Shown in pieces: positions 6,414 to 15,884 of a DNA stretch of 64,000 nt. The notes under the pieces are model-generated. The model had not been told where the DNA came from. It did no database searches and worked only from the letters and a program-made list of their open reading frames with translations. Origin of the DNA: JAITVM01 sp031551135. GTDB lineage: Bacteria; Bacillota; Clostridia; Lachnospirales; JAITVM01. Numbering within the stretch: position 1 is the stretch's first letter; each line of letters begins with the position of its first letter. The stretch is taken from positions 1-64,000 of the forward strand of contig JAVBOA010000009.1 in NCBI GenBank assembly GCA_031551135.1. Direction: 5' to 3'. Both the position numbers and the translations under genes were made by a program.

Positions 6414-8751
6414 AAATGCGTTTACAATGTTAGAGAATATCGAGAATACTGTTCCCCATGATATGAAAGCGACATTTTCTTTTAAGGGGAGAAAATCTGT
6501 TTCGATAGCCTCCACTGTAATAAATGAACTAACGGACGAAGATGATATAATATTTGAACCTTTCATGGGAGGGGCTTCTTTTGCGATAGCTTCAGTTTCT
6601 GCAGGAAGGAAAATTTATGCGACTGAGTTGGATAACTACACATACAATGCTGTAAAATCATTATTTAACAGATGCAATTATGACACACTAACAAATATGT
6701 TTGAACAAATTGAAAATAATGTTAAGCAGCAAGTAATGGATTTGTATGAAACGTCATGTTGTTCTACTAAAAACTACATCAGTAAATTATTATTTGATCC
6801 ACAATCGCAAGAATACTTTCACCCAACTCCAAATAGAGAAATAGTAGATGGCAAAAATGTTAAATTGGCTTTTAAATGCCCAATATGTGGGAAGACTTCA
6901 AAACAATTTGAAACTTCAGATTATGATAAAATGCAAGCACTTGAGAATATCGATACCAGTGACTTTCCGCAAACAAGATATATTGAGAACAGCAGAATTA
7001 ATATAACGGCATCCACAGGCGCTGATAGATATGACCGTATATTTACTAAAAGAAATAAAATCGCTCTTTTATATATACAAAAGGCTATTTCTTCGCTTCC
7101 GGATTGTAGAGAAAAAGAGTTAATTCAGCATGCTTTGGTCGCAAGCCTGAGCCTCGCAAGAATAGCAATGTATGGAAGCAGCACAGATATTCTTTATCAT
7201 GTTGTTCCGCAGGGCGCACAAGAAATGAATGTTTGGCTTCTTTTTAAACAAAAATTTGATAATTTTGTTAAGTTTAAAAATAACTATGATTTTATGCAAG
7301 TTGAAAATGTTTTATCAAATGAAAAATTTCAAATAGTAAATTGTGACTACAAAGAATTCTTAGACAGATCGAATACAATTTTTGATATGGTGTACACGGA
7401 TTTTCCTTACACTGATCAAGTTCCATATTTAGAACGCAACCAAATTTTTCGTGTTTGGCTGGAAAAATATTCGGATAAAGAAAAGTACAAACTTACCAAT
7501 GAAATGCTCGCAAATGAAGTTGTGCAGACAAATGCCCAATCAAGGCCACAAAAGAAGAAAATTGACAATTATTATAAAGATATTGATACATTTTTCTTCT
7601 ATCTTTCAAAGTATGTCAAAGTTGGCGGAACAGCGGTATTTACATTGAAACTTGGAAAAGAAAAATATTTTAAAACTTATATTCAAATCATCAATTTAGC
7701 AAGAAAAAACGGATTTGAGTATTTTACTAGAATTGGGATTGAAAAAAATGATCCAACTCTTCGAAAGCAATCTGCGTATGCAAATACATTTATCAATGAG
7801 ATAATAGTATTCTTTTACAAACTTGATGAATGCGATCGTTATTGGTATATGGAGACAACAAATTACGAATTTGAACTTACTAAAAAAGTGTATAGTCTAT
7901 TGCAAAAAGAAAGCATAGTAACTCTTACTACTGCAGTAAGATTAATAATAAACGATTTAAAATCCAGATACAAATATATTTCTAGTGAAAGTGATATCGA
8001 AAAAATTACCAAAATAATTAAAGAGAATTTTATTTTTGACAATGGTATTGTCCAGATTAGTCCTAATAGATTGTATTTGGAAATAGAGGACGATTCATCC
8101 CTTTATATTAAATTATATGATTTAATTCCGATTCATATCGGCAACCTTTTGAAAGAAAAAGGGAAATTCGTACTTGAAGACCTGTTTTTCGAATTGATTA
8201 ATTCACTTTGTAATGGAGACCCTAATACGATAATTCAACTACTTGAAAATCCGAAACATCAAGCTGATATAACTCATTTAATTGAAAATTATTGTGAATT
8301 GCAAGGGAAATATTGGGTTGCAAAAGTTCGTTCTATAACAATTGCAGAGAGTGCAATAGATATTTCACAATTAGAAGGACCGGAGTTTGAGCAGCTTACA
8401 AAAAAATTACTCTTAGCCGAAGGATACTTAAATATAGATGTTAGGGGAGGGGCTGGAGATTTAGGCGTAGATATTACGGCATCAAAACTTGAAAACTCTA
8501 TGCTCAAACATTATATATTTCAATGTAAACGTTGGGTTGCGAATGTAGGCTCTTCGCCAATTCAAAGGCTTGTGGCCGAAAGATTGCGTTTGAATGTTGA
8601 TTATGCTGTCTGCGTCACTACTTCGGACTATACAACTGATGGAAAAATGATAGCATCAGCCCAAGATGTTAAGTTAATAAACGGAGTAGAATTATCAGAT
8701 TTACTGAATCAGCACTTTCCGGGCGAGTACTTCAATGGGGGATTGGTATAA
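6373..8751 (+). CDS. DNA methyltransferase fused to Mrr-type restriction nuclease
   Basis: A 792-aa single-chain protein. AdoMet motif I is FEPFMGGASF (61-70). An insert with a CPIC zinc half-site (169-172) and a helical region (FTKRNKIALLYIQKAI, about 224-239) leads to catalytic motif IV, here TDFPY (342-346) rather than the usual DPPY. From about 655 to the end is an Mrr_cat-like endonuclease domain with GGAGDLGVDI and FQCKRW, giving the Asp...Gln-x-Lys catalytic set. The AAGGAGG site and ATG are clear. It would modify and cut DNA, type IIG-like in concept, or cut methylated DNA as Mrr does. The 959-aa dual methyltransferase is convergent on the other side. No exact characterised relative is recognised. 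Confidence 0.85.
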   Translation: MKKTVPIELKTRIENAFTMLENIENTVPHDMKATFSFKGRKSVSIASTVINELTDEDDIIFEPFMGGASFAIASVSAGRKIYATELDNYTYNAVKSLFNRCNYDTLTNMFEQIENNVKQQVMDLYETSCCSTKNYISKLLFDPQSQEYFHPTPNREIVDGKNVKLAFKCPICGKTSKQFETSDYDKMQALENIDTSDFPQTRYIENSRINITASTGADRYDRIFTKRNKIALLYIQKAISSLPDCREKELIQHALVASLSLARIAMYGSSTDILYHVVPQGAQEMNVWLLFKQKFDNFVKFKNNYDFMQVENVLSNEKFQIVNCDYKEFLDRSNTIFDMVYTDFPYTDQVPYLERNQIFRVWLEKYSDKEKYKLTNEMLANEVVQTNAQSRPQKKKIDNYYKDIDTFFFYLSKYVKVGGTAVFTLKLGKEKYFKTYIQIINLARKNGFEYFTRIGIEKNDPTLRKQSAYANTFINEIIVFFYKLDECDRYWYMETTNYEFELTKKVYSLLQKESIVTLTTAVRLIINDLKSRYKYISSESDIEKITKIIKENFIFDNGIVQISPNRLYLEIEDDSSLYIKLYDLIPIHIGNLLKEKGKFVLEDLFFELINSLCNGDPNTIIQLLENPKHQADITHLIENYCELQGKYWVAKVRSITIAESAIDISQLEGPEFEQLTKKLLLAEGYLNIDVRGGAGDLGVDITASKLENSMLKHYIFQCKRWVANVGSSPIQRLVAERLRLNVDYAVCVTTSDYTTDGKMIASAQDVKLINGVELSDLLNQHFPGEYFNGGLV

Positions 8752-8759
8752 AAAATTTA

Positions 8760-8783
8760 GGCAGAGAAGATTAATTCTCTGCC
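8760..8783. terminator. Bidirectional terminator between convergent methyltransferase genes
   Basis: GGCAGAGAA and TTCTCTGCC pair around a six-base loop. T-rich tails lie on both sides. The stem includes the stop codon and last codons of the 959-aa gene, so the two genes share one compact terminator with only 19 bases between their stops. Confidence 0.7.
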
Positions 8784-11650
8784 ATTTTCCATTTTGCACT
8801 CTCAATATCCCAAGTTAAATGCTTCTCAAATATATCTACAAGAGAATCATATTTCTCAGATAGTTTTTCTAACCAGTCGTTTTGGATAAGCATCTCCATC
8901 AATCCGTTGTCATATAGTTCGGGTGTAGACAGAGATTTGAAATTTCTAATTAAATGTTTAACTTGCTTAACTAAATTAATCTCAATTTCCTCTATGCTTT
9001 CAGTTGCACAAGGTGGAGAAATCTTGCTTTTTGTATTTATAAAGAATAAAACGGCATCACCATTAAGCGATTTTTTTGGACTGATAATATTTTTTAGTGT
9101 TAGGCTTTTCTTTATATGTGTTTGAGAAACATATTCGAATCCACATGCTTTAAGAATGTTAATTAATCTAAGCCAAACATTTAAATTACTATCATGAAAA
9201 AATAGGCACATAAAGCCCCCAGGCTTTAGTTTATTGGAACATATTTGAAATACTGTTTCAAGTAATTTAAAATAGTCTTCCTTGCTTTTTCTTCTGTTAG
9301 AAGCATTTGAAACGACAATTTCGTCTTCAAGATTAAAGTTCAAATCAATAAAAGGTTTATATAATTGCATATACTCGGAGTAAAGCACCTGTTCCAAATA
9401 TGGCGGATCAGTTATTATAAGGGATACGGAATTATCCGGAATATCAGAATTTGTAATGTATTGACTTCCTTTGTGAAGGAGCAAACATTTATTGTTTATA
9501 AGCTCGTTGTATCTATTTACGATACTGCCTTCCATATAATTGTTTTGAACATAATTTATTGTTTTAGAAAATGCAATACATTTTTTTGTGAGTACGTCAA
9601 CTATGTTCTTCTCAACACAATCAAGTTTCGGTATCCACAGTGGCCATTGCGAATTAGAATGTTTGTCTGTAATTTTGCATAAATGAAGTATTGACATTAA
9701 GATATAGCGAAAAATATCTTTAGTTTTTTGAGGATACTCATTAATGATTGATATTATTTCATCAAGTACAATCAAATTCCTTTGAGTAAATATGTCGCTT
9801 ATGCTGTCATTATCTCCTACGGCTATTTTTGAATTCGGGAGTAAATGAATATTTTGGACATTCTTGAATGAATGTTCAGAGCACATACGCGAATAATCTT
9901 CTTCGTCCGGAGTTTTGTATTTCGCTTTACAATGCTCGCAAACAAAGTTGATTGATTTTATAGTAATATTATTGCTATTACGTACAGGCTTATCAAATAT
10001 TGTAGTTTTAATAATTTGCTTGCTTCCGCAGACAGAACAATTTGTTACATAGAAATTTTCTAATTTCGATATTTTCTTTATAAAATCGTCTATAGAAGCT
10101 TTTAAATTATCTTCAAAACAGCCACTCAAAAGAGTTTTTGAAATGAACAGCGGCATTTCGTTTACATCACATCCGATACCTATTCGATTACAGCCTTTTT
10201 TTATAGATTCAAGTACGGTAACCCCTGAACCTAAAAAAGGATCGAAAACAATATCTCCCTCTTCACTTAAGCCTTTTATTAGCGTTTCACATATATTATA
10301 TGATTTTTGAGACCAATATAAATGTGAATTATACATAGCGTTCTTATTTGTAGGCGATAGTTCAGACAAATTTTTCTTTAAAGCTTCTATATTATAAACC
10401 TTTGGAGTTTTTTTATCTCCGCAAAGAATAAGATATTCAATTACATATTTTGCAGTACTATTTCTGTTATTTGCGTGCTTATAGTCGATTTGCTTAACTT
10501 CAATTCTATTATGACCAAATGCATATTTAGCCATATGCACAAGGTCTTCAATAGTAACTGTATACCTGTCAGTAGGCTGGCGCACTGAATTTTGAGGGTA
10601 TGCAAAACTTAATGCCAAGTTTATTCTGTTTTCATTACAGTATTTAAATAATTTTTCCAGATATTTTTTTGCAGAACCACGTTGACTTAAAGGCGATTGC
10701 AATCTTCCCTCAGTATATAGGCCTTTTGTATAGTTTCCGGCGTTTTTTGTCAATTCAGGGTAATCATATTTTACTGCAACATTCAATAAATGATAATATC
10801 GAGAATATTGCATGTCAGTATATGGTGGGTCGGCATATATTAAAGATATTTTACCTGCTAGTTTTTCAGTTGAAAGTAATTCCCAAAAATCCATATTGTA
10901 TACTTCGTTCTCATTTACCCTATAATGTTCTAATTCACTAAATTCTAATAATTTTTTTCTGAAAAATGGAAGCAGAGATTTTTGGCGTTGCGTAATATGT
11001 CGCAGCGGGTATTTATCTATACTCAAAGGCTGTGCCATATGCCCATCTTTTGAGAATACAATCTCTTTTATGGCATAAAAAAGACAACTATATAGCGTTG
11101 CCTTTAGTGTAGAGTCCATTTTAGATATTGCATAAATTGCCGAGTCAATTTGCATTGCTTGTGATAGACTAAAGTATGTACCGGCATAGTAATAGCTGAA
11201 CAAATTGAAGTTATTCTCTACTCTGAGCATTGTTGGTGTAATATTTTTATCTAAAGTGTTCCATACACTGGGCAACTTATTATACAATTCTTTTAGTTGC
11301 TTTGAGTCCGAAGCCTGAATCAATTCAGATTCACTTGACAAAAATGTCTCTAATTTGATTGCAAGTTCTTTATAGTGCTCTTGATAAAAAGTATGAAATG
11401 AGTCAAATGTTTCTTTTTGATCAAAAACTGGTGGCTGTAGTATTGATGAGGCGATCATACTTGCATAAGCCTCGCTATCATTTGATACAACCTTATATTT
11501 AGATTTTAGCATATTGGAAACAATAGCAGAACCCGAAAATAAGTCAAGTACACCATCGCCAATATCTACATAATTCTTTATACTTTCAGAAATGAAATCA
11601 AGCAAGTTTGATTTGCTTCCCTGATAGTTAATTATTGTTATGTCCTTCAT
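8771..11650 (-). CDS. Dual-core DNA methyltransferase (D12-like plus second N6/N4 methyltransferase)
   Basis: A 959-aa protein with two complete methyltransferase cores. Core 1 (about 1-410) is D12-like, with NYQGSK (8-13), DLFSGSAIV (36-44) and ADPPY (273-277). Core 2 (about 435-870) has DPFLGSGVT (470-478), a four-cysteine zinc motif (Cys538, 541, 571, 574), a helical FTQRNLIVLDEI segment and TDPPY (747-751). Core 2 shares the zinc insert and FT-x-R-N segment with the methyltransferase-Mrr fusion, so the two genes look evolutionarily linked. Two cores fit modification of both strands of an asymmetric site, as in M.FokI; this is inference. It has its own strong promoter and AGGAG site. Confidence 0.85.
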   Translation of the reverse strand: MKDITIINYQGSKSNLLDFISESIKNYVDIGDGVLDLFSGSAIVSNMLKSKYKVVSNDSEAYASMIASSILQPPVFDQKETFDSFHTFYQEHYKELAIKLETFLSSESELIQASDSKQLKELYNKLPSVWNTLDKNITPTMLRVENNFNLFSYYYAGTYFSLSQAMQIDSAIYAISKMDSTLKATLYSCLFYAIKEIVFSKDGHMAQPLSIDKYPLRHITQRQKSLLPFFRKKLLEFSELEHYRVNENEVYNMDFWELLSTEKLAGKISLIYADPPYTDMQYSRYYHLLNVAVKYDYPELTKNAGNYTKGLYTEGRLQSPLSQRGSAKKYLEKLFKYCNENRINLALSFAYPQNSVRQPTDRYTVTIEDLVHMAKYAFGHNRIEVKQIDYKHANNRNSTAKYVIEYLILCGDKKTPKVYNIEALKKNLSELSPTNKNAMYNSHLYWSQKSYNICETLIKGLSEEGDIVFDPFLGSGVTVLESIKKGCNRIGIGCDVNEMPLFISKTLLSGCFEDNLKASIDDFIKKISKLENFYVTNCSVCGSKQIIKTTIFDKPVRNSNNITIKSINFVCEHCKAKYKTPDEEDYSRMCSEHSFKNVQNIHLLPNSKIAVGDNDSISDIFTQRNLIVLDEIISIINEYPQKTKDIFRYILMSILHLCKITDKHSNSQWPLWIPKLDCVEKNIVDVLTKKCIAFSKTINYVQNNYMEGSIVNRYNELINNKCLLLHKGSQYITNSDIPDNSVSLIITDPPYLEQVLYSEYMQLYKPFIDLNFNLEDEIVVSNASNRRKSKEDYFKLLETVFQICSNKLKPGGFMCLFFHDSNLNVWLRLINILKACGFEYVSQTHIKKSLTLKNIISPKKSLNGDAVLFFINTKSKISPPCATESIEEIEINLVKQVKHLIRNFKSLSTPELYDNGLMEMLIQNDWLEKLSEKYDSLVDIFEKHLTWDIESAKWKMAEN

Positions 11651-11674
11651 TACCGCTCAGCTCCTATATAGAGT

Positions 11675-11703
11675 ATTATACACAAGGCCAACGCATTTTT
11701 CAA
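11675..11703 (-). promoter_or_regulatory. Predicted promoter of the dual methyltransferase gene
   Basis: Minus-strand TTGAAA (11703-11698), a 17-base spacer and TATAAT (11680-11675), about 25 bases before the ATG. This near-consensus promoter would let the protective methylase be expressed independently of the nuclease operon. Confidence 0.75.
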
Positions 11704-11829
11704 CTACAAATAAATTTTATATACTATAATTCTTCCATCGGGAATTTTAGCAAATTTTCCTTTTGAAATAGAATAGTGTAAATTTTGCTGACTATAAACC
11801 TGCCAGCTATACTTATGAACAATAAGATT

Positions 11830-11878
11830 TTCACATCCATTCCGAGTTTTTTGATAGATTGGGAGGAACGGATGTGAA
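11830..11878 (-). terminator. Hairpin at end of phage late operon
   Basis: Arms at 11830-11843 and 11865-11878 pair over 14 positions. In minus-strand RNA the one non-Watson-Crick position is a G-U pair, but in plus-strand RNA it is an A-C mismatch, so the fold was selected in late-operon RNA. There is no strong U tract, so it may be a 3'-end stabilising or processing hairpin. The rest of the 11651-11953 gap holds only the methyltransferase promoter. Confidence 0.55.
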
Positions 11879-11953
11879 GATTGTTTTCGTTCTTCAGTAT
11901 AAATCTATTGTCTTCAGCAGAGATAGACGGCAGGAATTAATTAAAAATTAGAT

Positions 11954-13531
11954 TTACTCAACAATTTTTGTAGCCAAAATAGTATCCCATTTAGCTCCGG
12001 TGCTTGTATTTTGAAATAAAATCTGATACCTAAAAATAATACCGTTTTGAATAATCAATGGAAAATTTGTTCCGTAAACTTTTCTGCATGTAGGATAAAA
12101 TGCAGGCGAATTGTTTATAATAGGATAATTTTTTAAAGTATTCTTATTAAAGCATGAAAGTAATTGCGGAAAAATAGGAGCTTCCGGATAATTAAGATTA
12201 AGGTTCTCATTAACAGATACAAAACTGTAATCATTCCATATCGTAAAATTTGCTGAAGAACTGGCTGGCAAATCTGAAACCGCCACAATCGATAAATCCG
12301 ACAATGATAATTTATGTAATTTACTTCGCAAATCTGTTTGATTGTACGGTGTTATATACAAATAAGCATCTTCTGGATATGCATTGATTATTCCGCTGAA
12401 AGGATAGCTGATTTGCTCTATAAGAGTTAAATTTGTGGGATTATATTTAAATAGGGTTGTTGTAGTAGCAATATACAAAATATTATTAATAACTTTTGAT
12501 GAATATACATATGAAAATGTCCCTGAGCCTGATGTCCAAGCCATTGTGCTTTTGTTTAGCTTAGTAATTCCCGTTGTGGATATGACGTATATAAAATTTT
12601 CATCTTGTGAAATTGAATTGTATGCAGTACATGGGTCTGTAAACGTAGTGCTTTTTGAAGAAGTAATCGCTTCACTCGCCATAGGAGTGCCTTTGCTATA
12701 ACGTCGGACTTGCCCATTAGACAAGTAAATAAAAAGGTAATTTTTGTCCGTAAAAATATTCATGATTTTTGCGCCTGAGTCTACAGTAATGGATTTACTA
12801 TAATAGGACATGATATTAGCGAGTGAAACAAAATTTACTTCCACTGTTGTTGCAGAGGTAAAAGTACAAACGTATAAATTTTTCTCGTCAGCATTAAAGC
12901 ATGTTAAAATCGATGTAACTACCGAATTCCCAGAGTTTGTTCCAAAATAGTAATAGCCTAAATCTGATACATTTAGAAGGCTGTCACTGCCGCCGGAGCC
13001 GATTTTCTCCTCAAGCTTTTTCAAATAACTCATTACGTTTGAATAATCAGCAATATCCGGATTGGATTTTCCTATTAAATTTTTGACGGCGGCTAATTCA
13101 TTTGCTTCGGCTCTTGAGGAAATACTTGTATCAAGAAAATTCGCTTTAGCCGTAGTCCAATCTGTGAGCAATTTATTAATTTTAGAGAATAAAGTAATTC
13201 CGTCTTTATTAGGCGCATCATCTTTACTACCGGTTACTATTCGTAAACCGCTGGTTTCTAATACAATATTTCCGGCCTCGGAAATTAAATAATTTGTATC
13301 TGACTTAACAGAGGAAATGCTTGATTTAATTTCAGTTGCGTCTGAGGCTGAAGCTCTTGTGGAGATTTTAGCGTCCAAATTATCAGCTTTGCTTTGAGAC
13401 CAAATTCCGAAGAAATTTTTCAGTATGCCCCAAAGTGAATTACTGTTTGAACTGGATGTATCTGTTGATTTTCCAAGAGAATCTTTTACATCAACTAAAG
13501 TATCTTGATTTGCAATTTTAAATTCCGGCAT
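11954..13531 (-). CDS. Phage tail fibre/receptor-binding candidate
   Basis: A 525-aa protein, last gene of the late operon. The N-terminal 190 residues hold two related helical repeats (SKADNLDAKISTRASASDAT and AKANFLDTSISSRAEANELA), typical of trimeric fibre shafts. From about 195 on it consists of beta-rich repeats such as ADEKNLYVCTF, DKNYLFIYLSNG, DENFIYVIST and NNILYIATTT, which look like blades of a propeller. That domain may bind the host surface. It overlaps the preceding gene as TAATG. Position at the distal end of the tail module supports a fibre role; the exact receptor is unknown. Confidence 0.6.
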   Translation of the reverse strand: MPEFKIANQDTLVDVKDSLGKSTDTSSSNSNSLWGILKNFFGIWSQSKADNLDAKISTRASASDATEIKSSISSVKSDTNYLISEAGNIVLETSGLRIVTGSKDDAPNKDGITLFSKINKLLTDWTTAKANFLDTSISSRAEANELAAVKNLIGKSNPDIADYSNVMSYLKKLEEKIGSGGSDSLLNVSDLGYYYFGTNSGNSVVTSILTCFNADEKNLYVCTFTSATTVEVNFVSLANIMSYYSKSITVDSGAKIMNIFTDKNYLFIYLSNGQVRRYSKGTPMASEAITSSKSTTFTDPCTAYNSISQDENFIYVISTTGITKLNKSTMAWTSGSGTFSYVYSSKVINNILYIATTTTLFKYNPTNLTLIEQISYPFSGIINAYPEDAYLYITPYNQTDLRSKLHKLSLSDLSIVAVSDLPASSSANFTIWNDYSFVSVNENLNLNYPEAPIFPQLLSCFNKNTLKNYPIINNSPAFYPTCRKVYGTNFPLIIQNGIIFRYQILFQNTSTGAKWDTILATKIVE

Positions 13532-14076
13532 TAAATCAGCTCCTCGTATTTAAAATAAACTTGTCCTGTAGAATCTACCCTGAAGCCATATTTATATTTT
13601 TTGGAATCTTGCGTAAATATATGAGGCATTTCTGATGAAACATGACTATTTAAATCAGTAGAAATCTTGGATATTTCACGGGCAAGCAATGAATTATTTT
13701 CAATAATAAAATATGTACCATTATATAAAGCTTTAATTATTGCACCGTTTTTCAGTACATTTTCAGGAAAAACATTGGTAAGACCGTCTTTCGAATTATA
13801 ATAGCAAGGAATAGGAGTCAAACCGTCAATCGTAATTGTCAATGACGTATAATTTCCCATATCGCCGTTTTTCTTAATATGAATCGGTATGTCTTTAATT
13901 TGATTATAATTATCAATAATTCTCTTATTCACTACATTTGTCTTTATTCCAAGGATATCAATAACGATATTATTTTCTGTGCCTTTATCGGAAAAAATTT
14001 TTGTATTTAGAGATTCGACCGCAAAATTACTGCCAAGAGTTCCTTCAGAATAGATATTTCTTTGATAAGTGCTCAA
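13531..14076 (-). CDS. Phage tail/baseplate protein, unknown
   Basis: A 181-aa protein with a TTG start after GGAGG. The central beta-rich part (LTITIDGLTPIPCYY, then NGAIIKALYNGTYFII) resembles short domains found in phage fibre and baseplate proteins that cap or link fibres. It is encoded between the 126-aa protein and the terminal fibre gene, with a TAATG junction to the latter. A structural role is inferred mainly from context. Confidence 0.5.
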   Translation of the reverse strand: MSTYQRNIYSEGTLGSNFAVESLNTKIFSDKGTENNIVIDILGIKTNVVNKRIIDNYNQIKDIPIHIKKNGDMGNYTSLTITIDGLTPIPCYYNSKDGLTNVFPENVLKNGAIIKALYNGTYFIIENNSLLAREISKISTDLNSHVSSEMPHIFTQDSKKYKYGFRVDSTGQVYFKYEELI

Positions 14077-14091
14077 TTGAAGAAAACCTCC

Positions 14092-14463
14092 TTAATTTAT
14101 ATTTATTTGATATATATTTCCTTGCGGAAGCGGATAAATAAAAACAAGTTCTATATTATGACTGTCAATAATATTTATTTCGGGAAAGATTTCGATACCA
14201 TCGCTTGTGAATATTGAAACATGAGGAGACGAATTGTTTTTCCCGTGCTCAATATTGAAAACAGTAGAGGAATCGTCGCCGGTTATTGTGGCTTTAAATC
14301 CGATTCCGAATTTTTGTAAATTATTTATAACGGAATCAAGCTTAATCATATTAGAGAAGCTTGTTCCGCATAATACTTTAATCAAATCAATTATTTTTGT
14401 ATTTGCATATTGTGATGTATCCAAAATCTCTAATTCAATATTTGGTGTTTTATCAAAAGCCAA
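14092..14463 (-). CDS. Small phage tail protein sharing a C-terminal module with the 34.8-kb gene
   Basis: About 123 aa, taking TTG at 14463 as start because GGCGGTGA lies just upstream; a GTG three codons earlier is the alternative. The C-terminal 60 residues (FNIEHGKN ... IEIFPEINIIDSHNIELVFI) match in pattern the C-terminus of the protein at 34815-35288 (HGKN ... VYPDIIYIDKNNISIKYL). The module therefore occurs twice in the late operon, suggesting a shared fibre or baseplate docking unit. Function beyond that is unknown. Confidence 0.5.
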   Translation of the reverse strand: MAFDKTPNIELEILDTSQYANTKIIDLIKVLCGTSFSNMIKLDSVINNLQKFGIGFKATITGDDSSTVFNIEHGKNNSSPHVSIFTSDGIEIFPEINIIDSHNIELVFIYPLPQGNIYQININ

Positions 14464-14481
14464 GGATTTCACCGCCTTTTT

Positions 14482-15021
14482 TCAGATAATTCTAACCGAA
14501 ACTGCAAGACCGTATTTTTCATCATCTTTTCTTATCCATTCTTCAATAGTATGCTCGTCTACGTCAGAAACAAATTCGCCGAAAACATCAGCCTCATCAA
14601 CATAACGGAATGTATCAAATTGCCCGATTTCGCAATTCATAAATATTGGCTCACCAATTAATTCTTTGGAAATACTTAAAGCCAAAGAAGTAAGGAAAGT
14701 CTGATTTATATTAGATGATAAAAATTGCCTGAGAGATGGCCTGATTTCGGAAATAATATCCATTGGAATATTTGATTCCATATATTTGTATACAGAGGCT
14801 TTTAGATCATTCATATCAAAACCGGTTACAGTGTTTCCTTCAAGAAATTTGAGCAATTCAAGAATTATTGCGGTTTCGATATGCATTGGAATATTAGCGT
14901 CCAAGCTCTTGTCTTGCTGTATGCCAAATAAATGGGCGGTGTACATATGTATATTATTTCTGATTAAAGCGTCAGATTCGGTTAAATTTGCGATTCCTCT
15001 GGACAAACTTCTGTCATTCAT
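14482..15021 (-). CDS. Hypothetical phage tail-region protein
   Basis: A 179-aa, mostly helical protein of no recognised family, ending in an acidic stretch (VDEADVFGEFVSDVDEHTIE) and a short beta segment. It sits between the duplicated-domain protein (276 aa) and the 126-aa tail protein in an unbroken late operon. Context suggests a distal-tail component. Confidence 0.45.
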   Translation of the reverse strand: MNDRSLSRGIANLTESDALIRNNIHMYTAHLFGIQQDKSLDANIPMHIETAIILELLKFLEGNTVTGFDMNDLKASVYKYMESNIPMDIISEIRPSLRQFLSSNINQTFLTSLALSISKELIGEPIFMNCEIGQFDTFRYVDEADVFGEFVSDVDEHTIEEWIRKDDEKYGLAVSVRII

Positions 15022-15036
15022 TCAAACACGTCCCCA

Positions 15037-15867
15037 TTATGTACAATTTCCTAAAACCCATTTAAATCCGTCCATTGAAGCTACAAGAGTTGTACTTATT
15101 TCGACGGAACGTTCATGAATTAGCTTTCCGCTCCACCAGACATTTTCTCCGGTCAAACTTTCTGAAATAAAAAAATACTTATATATTCCCCAAGGTGCGA
15201 TTGCTTTGGAAAATTTAAAAGTATCTTTTAATGTGACTGAGAAATTTTCGGCTTCCGTAAATGTATTTTTATTGTTTGGCAGTATTAATCTATGATATTC
15301 CGAAGCTGCCGGTTCAGTCATGCCAACGCCTTCAGTATTGAGAGGAGTTGAGGATATTCCTAAATACCAATTCGTTGGCGGAGTCAAAAACGGCGAATTT
15401 CCGAGAAAATGATTTAATATAGCATTTGCTTTAATTGTCGGCATTGACATTAAATTAGAGCTTCCTCCGCAAATATCGAGTTTGAATTGATTTACATTTG
15501 CGTCAATTGCGGCACAAGAGGCTTCGGGCACGGTCAACGGTGAATTTGTTAAACTGCCATAAAACCAGATATTATTTAATTCATCTGATAATGTGAAATG
15601 CGTAATCGGAAGCCAAGCGACGGTTGATTTTGGCCAAAGGAATTCTTTAATAAATGTTACAATTTTATTTGATGCAGACGAGAACGAAGATTTATTATTC
15701 GGGATTGTTAGTGGTGCGTATGAAGTATCAGCCGGTCTAACTAATCCGACACCATTAAAGCCCAACGGAGCTGTAGATAAATCAAGTTTCCATAAAGTCG
15801 GAACAACGGTCGTCGAGCGTCCCAATAAAAAATTTAATATTGTATGTGAAGCGTATGTCGTAATCAA
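15037..15867 (-). CDS. Phage tail protein with internal duplication
   Basis: A 276-aa protein built from two copies of a roughly 130-residue domain. Copy 1 has ILNFLLGRSTTVVPTLWKLD, then TIPNNKSSFSSASN; copy 2 has ILNHFLGNSPFLTPPTNWYL, then ILPNNKNTFTEAEN. Both end in a W-[FY]-G/SGKL-type beta segment followed by an A-[AS]-[ID]-D or ASMDG element. Such domains recur in phage baseplate and fibre adaptor proteins. A GGAAGGTGA site supports the TTG start. The domain family was not identified by name. Confidence 0.5.
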   Translation of the reverse strand: MITTYASHTILNFLLGRSTTVVPTLWKLDLSTAPLGFNGVGLVRPADTSYAPLTIPNNKSSFSSASNKIVTFIKEFLWPKSTVAWLPITHFTLSDELNNIWFYGSLTNSPLTVPEASCAAIDANVNQFKLDICGGSSNLMSMPTIKANAILNHFLGNSPFLTPPTNWYLGISSTPLNTEGVGMTEPAASEYHRLILPNNKNTFTEAENFSVTLKDTFKFSKAIAPWGIYKYFFISESLTGENVWWSGKLIHERSVEISTTLVASMDGFKWVLGNCT

Positions 15868-15884
15868 AATTTCACCTTCCTCGA

